Part shown: piece after piece, positions 1 through 5,098 of the stretch
Numbering within the stretch: the stretch's first letter is position 1
How the letters are laid out: each line of letters starts with the position of its first letter
Origin: CAYSNP01 sp050945855
Lineage (GTDB): Bacteria; Bacillota; Clostridia; Christensenellales; DTU072
Reading direction: 5' to 3'
Length of the DNA: 8,671 nt
Assembly (NCBI GenBank): GCA_050945855.1
Contig: JBMNTS010000045.1
Span: 1-8,671, forward strand
Program-made: the position numbers and the translations under genes
Notes under the pieces: model-generated
Database searches by the model: none
Seen by the model: the letters and a program-made list of their open reading frames with translations, nothing else
What the model was told of the DNA's origin: nothing

Positions 1-380
1 TACTGATTGTGTTCCTCAAAGAGGGCGGCAAGCGTCCTTGCTCCGGGCTCTGAATTCGCTCCCAGCACTATATCGCCGCAAATCACTATCAGGTCAGGTT
101 TCTCCTGAACTATGGTGTTCCTAATCAGATTAAGCGTAGCTGTATCCGAAGCCCTATTCATAGAGCCGGATAAATGCGTATCCGTAAAAGTTATTATTTT
201 AAAAGGCTCATTGCAAGGGCTTCCGTCTTTATAGGTCTTAACCAGATATGCGTTTTCGCCTTCCGGCGTATAAAAAGCAATAACGTATTCCTTGACTTTA
301 TACCCGTCGCCCGCAAAAAACACTCCCAAAGCAAGCACGCCTATCAGTCCCGCAATAATTACCGCTTTAACAACTTTCAT
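1..380 (-). CDS. Calcineurin-like metallophosphoesterase, membrane-anchored, N-terminal part (runs off left edge)
   Basis: This is the first 126 codons of a gene read from ATG at 378-380 leftward past base 1. Residues 5-23 form one hydrophobic segment (KAVIIAGLIGVLALGVFF), fitting a signal anchor or signal peptide, so the enzyme should act outside the membrane. After a short region of unknown role (25-58) comes FKIITFTDTHLSG (60-72). Its Asp67-x-His69 is the first metal-binding motif of calcineurin-like phosphoesterases. KPDLIVICGD (94-103) follows, with Gly102-Asp103 as the second motif. The GNHD/E and C-terminal histidine motifs would lie outside the window. The start is supported by AAAGGGTG about 5 nt upstream and by a strong promoter. 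The family hydrolyses phosphomonoesters or diesters using two metal ions; the substrate cannot be read here. It lies on the same strand as cbiM but has its own promoter. Confidence 0.85.
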   Translation of the reverse strand, partial: MKVVKAVIIAGLIGVLALGVFFAGDGYKVKEYVIAFYTPEGENAYLVKTYKDGSPCNEPFKIITFTDTHLSGSMNRASDTATLNLIRNTIVQEKPDLIVICGDIVLGANSEPGARTLAALFEEHNQ

Positions 381-408
381 TTTGCACCCTTTAATTGAAG
401 ATAAAAAA

Positions 409-437
409 ATTATATCCCACAAACCCGCCTAAGTCAA
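409..437 (-). promoter_or_regulatory. Sigma-A-type promoter of the phosphoesterase gene
   Basis: On the minus strand, TTGACT (complement of 432-437) and TATAAT (complement of 409-414) are separated by exactly 17 nt, a near-consensus housekeeping promoter about 30 nt upstream of the start codon. Two further TTGACA boxes lie immediately upstream (complements of 442-447 and 451-456), giving three TTGAC boxes 9 and 10 bp apart. The extra boxes may be alternative -35 elements or a phased protein-binding site. Confidence 0.7.
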
Positions 438-508
438 TACCTGTCAAGGTTGTCAACATTATCGTCTGGTACCGTAGCCGCCGCTGGAGCCGCCGCTTGG
501 AGCGACAA

Positions 509-1519
509 CTATATAAAAGCGCTCAATCTTTTTTCTTTTTTCAGAATAATAAAGCCCGTTAATCCGGAGAGAATAAGCGTCAACGCTCCGCCCGCAATCC
601 CGGAAATACCGGTAGCCATAAAGCCGTAGGCTTCATTCAGGTTGGCAGTATTAAAGCCGTAGTCTGGCAAAAACGCCGTCTTGCTTTGGATGTTCTCAAA
701 CAAGGCGTATACGGCGCCGGATACCTGCAATTGTGCGTCGGATACCCTTTGTATCGCCCATTCCAGCCCGTCCGGGTTTGAGGAGGCAAACAAAGATATT
801 ATTCCTCCGATAATCACCGCCGCGCCCAAAAACCTTGCAAGCGCTTTTTGAGTTGAAAAGCCGCCTATAGGTCTTGTTGTAACGGGTCTGAGCAGTTCGG
901 GATGCGACCGGCGCACAAGGGATATTACCGCGGCAGTTACCAGCCCTTCGACCACGCCTATTGCCAAATGAATAGGCTGCATTAGCATAACAAATTCACC
1001 GAAGGGCAACTCTGTCCTGCCCGAAAGCATTGTTTGCAGCACGACGCTGAACGCCCCCATTTGCAAACCTATAATTGAGGAAAGCATGGAAGCGCTGAAT
1101 ATTCTGCCCAAAGTAAGCCCTTTTCGCGTTATTCGTTTATATATTAAAGGAAAAGCTATAAAGCAGGTATAAAATCCCAAATTGAAAACATTGCACCCGT
1201 ACGCAAGCAGCCCTCCGTCACCGAAGAACAACGCCTGCGCGAGCAAAATGCACGCCATTGTCAAAAAGCCCGCGTATGGACCGAGCATAGCCGCGAGCAG
1301 CATTCCTCCGCCCAAATGGCCGCTTGAGCCTGTCCCCGGTATGGAAAAATTAATCATCTGGCAGGCGAAAACAAAGGCGCCCATTACCCCCATCATGGGT
1401 GCTTTGCCAACATCACCTTCATCTCTGATTTTTTTGATTGAATAAGCGGCCACACCCGCCGAAAAAATCATCATTGCTCCGCCTACCTCGGGGGAAATTA
1501 AACAATCAGGCATATGCAT
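509..1519 (-). CDS. cbiM: Cobalt/nickel ECF transporter substrate-binding membrane protein CbiM/NikM with C-terminal PDGLE (CbiN/NikN-like) domain
   Basis: This 336-aa polytopic membrane protein is the substrate-capturing subunit of a group I ECF importer for Co2+ or Ni2+. It begins with MHMPD, the conserved family N-terminus; in structurally studied NikM, the amino terminus and His2 bind the metal together with a histidine near residue 67, which here is His68 in SSGHLGGG. QPIHLAIGVVEG (181-192) is another conserved stretch. After about 220 residues of CbiM there is a linker and a further membrane segment (228-246). PDGLEWAI (249-256) and LPDYGF (284-289) follow, then a last membrane helix (300-326). 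This is the PDGLE domain, equivalent to separate CbiN/NikN, so one polypeptide combines M and N roles. The start is fixed by the essential Met-His and by AAGGAG 10 nt upstream. The partner CbiQ (T component) and CbiO (ATPase) are not in this window. Sequence alone does not separate Co from Ni. Confidence 0.93.
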   Translation of the reverse strand: MHMPDCLISPEVGGAMMIFSAGVAAYSIKKIRDEGDVGKAPMMGVMGAFVFACQMINFSIPGTGSSGHLGGGMLLAAMLGPYAGFLTMACILLAQALFFGDGGLLAYGCNVFNLGFYTCFIAFPLIYKRITRKGLTLGRIFSASMLSSIIGLQMGAFSVVLQTMLSGRTELPFGEFVMLMQPIHLAIGVVEGLVTAAVISLVRRSHPELLRPVTTRPIGGFSTQKALARFLGAAVIIGGIISLFASSNPDGLEWAIQRVSDAQLQVSGAVYALFENIQSKTAFLPDYGFNTANLNEAYGFMATGISGIAGGALTLILSGLTGFIILKKEKRLSAFI

Positions 1520-1592
1520 ATCCGTCTTTCTCCTTTTTCATAAGTTTAGGAATGCCGAAAGGCAATTTGCGGCTTTATACAAAAGCAAAAAG

Positions 1593-1621
1593 ATTATAGC
1601 ATATCCGGGCTTAATACACAA
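1593..1621 (-). promoter_or_regulatory. Promoter of cbiM (extended -10)
   Basis: On the minus strand, TTGTGT (complement of 1616-1621), a 17-nt spacer and TATAAT (complement of 1593-1598) are preceded by TGC, giving an extended -10. Transcription would begin near 1586 and leave a leader of about 65 nt. The leader contains a small hairpin (TGCC-TTTC-GGCA, within 1553-1564). This is too short for a cobalamin riboswitch. Confidence 0.65.
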
Positions 1622-1643
1622 TATACAGTTTTTCAAAATCAAA

Positions 1644-1672
1644 ATGCATATTGGGCAAGATTATGCTATAAT
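1644..1672 (+). promoter_or_regulatory. Promoter of the UroD-like operon (extended -10)
   Basis: TATAAT at 1667-1672 is preceded by TGC (1664-1666), an extended -10 identical over nine bases to that of the divergent cbiM promoter. The -35 region at 17-nt spacing (1644-1649, ATGCAT) is poor, so the extended -10 probably compensates. Transcription would begin about 20-25 nt before the start codon, leaving only a very short leader. Confidence 0.55.
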
Positions 1673-1702
1673 TGATTATATCAAAGACATTAAAGGCAGA
1701 TT

Positions 1703-2794
1703 ATGAAGGGCAGAGAAAGGTTTTTGACCGCGCTGAGCAACAAAAAGCCGGACAGGCTTCCTTGTCAGGTGCATAGCTTTATGCCATATTTCCTTGTGAA
1801 AAATATGCTTTTGGGCAATCTTAGGGCTTATAAGTATTTCGGCATGGACCCGGTGCTTTACCTTTCGCCGCAATATCGCTTTACCGAGCAGACTCAAAAG
1901 AACTGGCGCACAGTCAGACGCTTTAAAAGCTTCCGTGACGGCGTGTACACTTTTGAGAAAACCATTGTTACCCCAAAGGGCAATCTGACGACAGAGGTTT
2001 CCGTCAATAAGTATACCGTATGGAACACCCGACCGCTTATCAAAACGGATGCGGATTTTGAGTTGTTTAAGGAGTTTTATCCCGTACCCGTCAGCGCGGA
2101 CTGGAAAAGAATCAATAAGGCAAAAGCCAAAATCGGCGACAGCGGCATCGTGCGCATGGTGTCCCGCGGATACGGGCAAAGCGGCGCTTTTCAGTCGCTT
2201 GCCAACATGATGGATACCGTCAACCTTATTTACAAGGTGTATGACGAACCCGATTGGGTGCATTACGCGTTGGAAGTCATCAATAACAAAAATATCGAAA
2301 CCGTGTATAATTGCGGCAAAATTGAGGCTGATTTGGTGGAAACGGGAGGGGGCGCGGGCTCCTCCACCGTAATCAGCCCGGATATTCACAAAGAGTTTTG
2401 TTTGCCTTACGATAAGAAACTGCATAAGGCGATTAAAGACAACGGCGGCATGGTAACATACCACCTTTGCGGCGGGCTGATGCCGCTGTTGGAAACAGTA
2501 GCCGAAAACGGCGCGGACGCGCTGGAAACAATGACGCCCGCAGGTATGGGAGGCGATTGCATACTGAAGCAAGCCGCAGAAAGGATTGGGGATAAAATGG
2601 CGTTTATAGGCGGTCTTGACCAAAACGCTTTTTTTGAAAAGGGCACGCCGGAAACAGTGAGGGCGGAAGTAAGAAGGCTGTTTGAAAGCAAGCCGCAGGG
2701 CGGCTACGTCTGCTCACCTTCCGACCATTTTTTCCACGGCAAAAAAGAAAATATCAAGGCGTTTGCGGACGCTTGCAAAGAATGCGTATATTAA
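1703..2794 (+). CDS. Uroporphyrinogen decarboxylase-fold protein, MtaA/CmuA-like methyltransferase family (first of pair)
   Basis: This 363-aa soluble (beta/alpha)8-barrel protein of the UroD superfamily is closer to corrinoid:thiol methyltransferases (MtaA/CmuA/MetE-like zinc enzymes) than to heme-pathway HemE. It opens with the family signature KGRERFLTALSNKKPDRLP (2-20). It then has SSTVISPDIHKEFCLPY (around 220-236) and the zinc motif TYHLCGG with His254 and Cys256. FIGGLDQ (301-307) and GYVCSPSDHFF (335-344) follow. In MtaA enzymes, His-x-Cys plus a later Cys, usually in an SPGC-type motif, bind the zinc that activates a thiol. Here that later position reads SPSD-H, with a Cys at 337 just before it, so the third ligand is uncertain. 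The N-terminal arginines and aspartate expected of true UroD are not apparent. AAAGG 6 nt upstream of ATG supports the start. It is the first gene of a two-gene operon; the substrate is unknown. Confidence 0.85.
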   Translation: MKGRERFLTALSNKKPDRLPCQVHSFMPYFLVKNMLLGNLRAYKYFGMDPVLYLSPQYRFTEQTQKNWRTVRRFKSFRDGVYTFEKTIVTPKGNLTTEVSVNKYTVWNTRPLIKTDADFELFKEFYPVPVSADWKRINKAKAKIGDSGIVRMVSRGYGQSGAFQSLANMMDTVNLIYKVYDEPDWVHYALEVINNKNIETVYNCGKIEADLVETGGGAGSSTVISPDIHKEFCLPYDKKLHKAIKDNGGMVTYHLCGGLMPLLETVAENGADALETMTPAGMGGDCILKQAAERIGDKMAFIGGLDQNAFFEKGTPETVRAEVRRLFESKPQGGYVCSPSDHFFHGKKENIKAFADACKECVY

Positions 2795-2796
2795 CC

Positions 2797-2801
2797 GGGA
2801 G
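2797..2801 (+). promoter_or_regulatory. Ribosome binding site of the second UroD-like gene
   Basis: GGGAG lies 8 nt before the ATG at 2810, inside the 15-nt gap after the stop codon of the first UroD-like gene. This supports co-transcription and fixes the second start. Confidence 0.6.
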
Positions 2802-2809
2802 CAAGAACA

Positions 2810-3820
2810 ATGACAGGGAAAGAACGTATCAGAAGAATACTAAACCGTCAGGAAGTGGACAGAAACGGCTTTTGGCTGGGGCGGCCGCACAGGGACGCGC
2901 TTAAAATTTACAAAGAATACTTTAACGTCCGCTCGCGCAACCAGCTTCTGCTTAAGCTTAAAAGCGACCTTGTATGGATCAGCGGCGAAAGCGTTATGCT
3001 AAGGCCTCTCTTTCTTCCGCGCGGCTTTAAAATAAAAAGCTCCCTTAGCGAAGGCGGCTTGCTTTCCGGCGCGGAAACCGTGGAGGATGTGGAAAAAATA
3101 TATTGGACCAAAAGCGAAAATTTTGCTTTTCCGCTCATGCGTCACAAACTCAATTTCGCGATAAAAAACAATCTTGCGGTTTTCAGCGGAATGGGCAGTT
3201 ACTTCTTCCACAATCTTACCGATTTCTTTGGCATGGAAGAATGCTTTATCAAAATGTATACGCATCCCGATGTGGTGGAGCGCGCCGCGCAGAAGATTGT
3301 GGATATTTATTACAACGCGAATGAGGCATTATACCGTAAATACGCGGAATATATAGATTCGGTATTCTTTTTCAACGATTTGGGTACCCAACTTGACACT
3401 TTGATAAGCCCGGATTTGTTCAGACAATTCTTTTTGCCGGGCGCGAAAAAACTTATCGACCAGGCAAAACGCTACAAACTGAAAGTGACGCTGCACTCTT
3501 GCGGCTCCGTGGAGCGGTTTATTCCGGACCTAATTGAGGCGGGCGTGGATGGGCTGCATCCCATACAGGCGCGGGCGCGGAATATGGAAGCGGAATCGCT
3601 TGCGCAAAAATACGGCGACAAGCTTATTTTTATGGGCGGGTTGGATACGCAGGAGATTTTGCCTTTGGGCACTCCCCAGGAAGTGGCTGCCGAAACACGC
3701 CGGCTTATTAACGTTTTCGGCAAGCATTTTATTCTCTCCCCCAGTCATGAAGCGCTGCTTGCCAATGTGTGCGGCGCTAACGTGCAGGCCATGGCGGATG
3801 AAGCCACAAAAATATTCTAA
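2810..3820 (+). CDS. Uroporphyrinogen decarboxylase-fold protein, MtaA/CmuA-like family (second of pair)
   Basis: This 336-aa paralogue of the preceding gene starts 15 nt after it. Shared landmarks in the same order are TGKERIRRILNRQEVDR (2-18), LISPDLFRQFFLP (198-210), VTLHSCGSV with His229 and Cys231, FMGGLDTQEILPLGTP (274-289) and FILSPSHEALL (307-317). The His-x-Cys pair argues for a zinc site as in corrinoid:thiol methyltransferases. The third ligand, normally Cys in an SPGC-type motif, is His313 in SPSH. The two proteins are clearly diverged, so this is an old duplication and not a recent copy, and they may form a heterodimer or act on sequential or different substrates. No corrinoid-binding (B12-binding, DxHxxG) protein or MtaB-type partner lies in the window. 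True HemE is unlikely because no other heme-pathway genes are near. Confidence 0.83.
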   Translation: MTGKERIRRILNRQEVDRNGFWLGRPHRDALKIYKEYFNVRSRNQLLLKLKSDLVWISGESVMLRPLFLPRGFKIKSSLSEGGLLSGAETVEDVEKIYWTKSENFAFPLMRHKLNFAIKNNLAVFSGMGSYFFHNLTDFFGMEECFIKMYTHPDVVERAAQKIVDIYYNANEALYRKYAEYIDSVFFFNDLGTQLDTLISPDLFRQFFLPGAKKLIDQAKRYKLKVTLHSCGSVERFIPDLIEAGVDGLHPIQARARNMEAESLAQKYGDKLIFMGGLDTQEILPLGTPQEVAAETRRLINVFGKHFILSPSHEALLANVCGANVQAMADEATKIF

Positions 3821-3875
3821 GCCGATAGGTATTAATATCCTTTACGGCGGTTAACTCTCCCATTATAATATATCC

Positions 3876-4277
3876 TCATTCTTTCAGTTGCCCTGCTTTT
3901 GGTATGACCTGAAAAACAGAGCCCTCTTTTGGGTAGCCGAGTTTTTGGTAATACGGGTCGACGTCGCTCATAACGTAGACGGGCTGGGCGGGAAAATTCC
4001 TGCATATCTGTTCCATAAGCAGTCTCCCCATTTGTCTGCCCCGATAAGCCTTTCTTACCAGTAAATCATACACATATACTCCAAAGCCGTCGTCTTCGCG
4101 ACAGCGGACGTAGCCGCATATAACGTCATTCTCGTAAGCCACATAGGTGACGCCGAATTCCAGCGCTTTTGCGTATTGCGCGCGCTTAGTGTAATATTCG
4201 CTCCAGTCCTCCCCTTCTTCGATAAACATATCGAAAAGGGCAGCCTCGTCCGTTTTGTCGTATCGTTTTATTTTCAT
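3876..4277 (-). CDS. GNAT-family N-acetyltransferase
   Basis: This 133-aa cytoplasmic enzyme has a compact single GNAT fold and is predicted to move an acetyl group from acetyl-CoA to an amine. Visible elements are beta-strands GVTYVAYENDVICGYVRCR (42-60) and VYVYDLLVRKAYRGRQMGRLL (67-87). RGRQMGR (79-85) is the acetyl-CoA pyrophosphate loop (motif A), with Gln82 in place of the more usual Gly. YYQKLGYPKEGSVF (109-122) is the classic C-terminal YxxLGF/Y motif B. Length is typical of small GNATs. The start is an ATG with only a weak GGGA 8 nt upstream but a near-consensus promoter. It is convergent with the UroD-like operon (55-nt gap) and divergent from the 142-aa gene. The acceptor substrate (small molecule, peptide or protein) cannot be deduced. 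Confidence 0.88.
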   Translation of the reverse strand: MKIKRYDKTDEAALFDMFIEEGEDWSEYYTKRAQYAKALEFGVTYVAYENDVICGYVRCREDDGFGVYVYDLLVRKAYRGRQMGRLLMEQICRNFPAQPVYVMSDVDPYYQKLGYPKEGSVFQVIPKAGQLKE

Positions 4278-4302
4278 TTTGTTTTTCCCATAATCTTGCT
4301 AA

Positions 4303-4331
4303 ATTTTAGCATGCTAATTCGCGTTAGTCAA
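4303..4331 (-). promoter_or_regulatory. Promoter of the GNAT gene
   Basis: On the minus strand, TTGACT (complement of 4326-4331), a 17-nt spacer and TAAAAT (complement of 4303-4308) are preceded by TGC (extended -10). A 13-nt inverted repeat, GCTAAA-T-TTTAGC (4298-4310), overlaps the -10. An imperfect one, CTAAT-TCGC-GTTAG (4313-4326), fills the spacer. These could be operator half-sites. Confidence 0.65.
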
Positions 4332-4351
4332 GACAGGCAATTCTTTATAAT
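4324..4351 (+). promoter_or_regulatory. Possible promoter of the 142-aa gene, overlapping the GNAT promoter
   Basis: TATAAT at 4346-4351 with a weak -35 TTAGTC (4324-4329), spacer 16. Its -35 overlaps the -35 box of the divergent GNAT promoter, so the two could not be occupied by polymerase at the same time. It would leave a leader of about 35 nt carrying AGGAG (4381-4385), 8 nt before the ATG. A second TATAAT at 4372-4377 is too close to that site to serve this gene. Confidence 0.4.
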
Positions 4352-4393
4352 TCTCTTTAAGAAGGACAAAATATAATATCAGGAGAATGTAAA

Positions 4394-4822
4394 ATGAACG
4401 GAAATACCGAAATGTTGAACTTTATTTTTCAGAATGCGGAAATGGGCGTAAACACCATCAGGCAAATATTGGGCATGGTTGAGGATATGAATCTCAGAAA
4501 GCAGCTGGAATCTCAATATAACGAATACAATGAAATACTTTCCGCCGCAAAAAAGGCGCTCAACGAAAACGGGCAGGACGAAAAGGGTATCGGCAAGCTG
4601 GATAAAATCAAAACGTATCTTATGATTAATTTTCAGACGCTGACGGATAAATCGACATCGCATATAGCCGAAATGCTGTTAATCGGAAGCAATATGGGCA
4701 TCATCAACGCTATAAAGAATCTTAAGAAATACGCCAACGCGGAGCCGGACATAATTGAGCTTATGAAAAGGCTATTAAAAACCGAAGAAAACAATGTGCA
4801 GCAGTTAAAACAGTTTCTTTAA
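4394..4822 (+). CDS. Hypothetical all-helical protein, possibly ferritin-like four-helix bundle
   Basis: This 142-aa soluble protein has a strong ribosome binding site (AGGAG, 8 nt before ATG). It has no signal peptide or membrane segment. The sequence reads as four amphipathic helices: residues 5-27 (MLNFIFQNAEMGVNTIRQIL), 30-56 (MNLRKQLESQYNEYNEILSA), 66-103 including DKSTSHIAEMLLIGSNMGI, and 107-141 ending with EENNVQQLKQFL. The arrangement and length resemble small ferritin-like or DUF2383-type bundle proteins common in Clostridia. The regular paired Glu and ExxH iron ligands of true ferritins are not evident; one HxxE (His-Ile-Ala-Glu) occurs in helix 3. The function is unknown. Its stop codon lies 14 nt from the stop of the convergent giant repeat protein. 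I see no strong terminator between them, only a weak TTTC/GAAA hairpin at the end of the gene. Confidence 0.75.
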   Translation: MNGNTEMLNFIFQNAEMGVNTIRQILGMVEDMNLRKQLESQYNEYNEILSAAKKALNENGQDEKGIGKLDKIKTYLMINFQTLTDKSTSHIAEMLLIGSNMGIINAIKNLKKYANAEPDIIELMKRLLKTEENNVQQLKQFL

Positions 4823-4836
4823 GAAAAAAGTATCCT

Positions 4837-5098
4837 TTATAAAATTGTGACCGTAATAGAGCCTGTAAGTTCTGACCTGAACAGCTTTTTGTAATCTGGG
4901 GGAGTAAAAGGCGGCAAGCTAATCACGTAATTACTGCCTTGTGCGGGATAAAACCTTCCGCAAAAGATTCCCTCTTCCGGCTTGTGGTTATACCCGACAG
5001 GGTAAGCAATATCCGCGTTAAGGACAAAATTCGCCCACCTGAATTGCGCAAGCAACACCATCTGGCGGTAATTGTTAATGATAATGGGCTGCTCCGCC
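4837..5098 (-). other. Incomplete second GLUG beta-helix at the C-terminus of the giant protein
   Basis: The segment QPIIINNYRQMVLLAQ, NFVLNADIAYPVG, FCGRFYPAQGSNYVISLPPF and KLFRSELTGSITVTIL lines up with the entry segment and first coil of the upstream GLUG helix (ALFSTLAPQGRINNLKLVNT). The frame then stops at 4837-4839 with no further coils and no anchor, as if the gene had been cut short next to the neighbouring gene. Confidence 0.55.

Noticed and set aside
174..398. Plus-strand open frame over the phosphoesterase
   Set aside because: It lies antisense to a gene with clear DxH and GD motifs, signal anchor, ribosome binding site and promoter, and its product resembles nothing.
466..500. 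GC-rich repeat downstream of cbiM as a terminator
   Set aside because: It is a direct repeat (GCCGCCGCT-GGA twice) and not an inverted one, and no U-run follows.
1520..1702. Cobalamin or NiCo riboswitch upstream of cbiM
   Set aside because: The promoter lies only about 65 nt from the ribosome binding site, leaving no room for a cobalamin aptamer. The leader shows only one 4-bp hairpin and no B12-box-like sequence.
1676..2623. Long minus-strand open frame (315 codons) opposite the first UroD-like gene
   Set aside because: It is antisense to a protein with clear family motifs and has a His/Phe-rich composition typical of reverse-frame shadows. The same applies to the other long frames opposite the second UroD-like gene and the giant protein (for example 5278-6015 and 6046-6603).
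3821..3875. Terminator between the UroD-like operon and the GNAT gene
   Set aside because: The AT-rich near-palindrome GGTATTAATATCC and flanking CCG/CGG do not form a stable GC stem, and no U-run follows on either strand.
4372..4377. TATAAT as the -10 of the 142-aa gene
   Set aside because: It lies 3 nt before the AGGAG site, so the transcript would start within or after the ribosome binding site.
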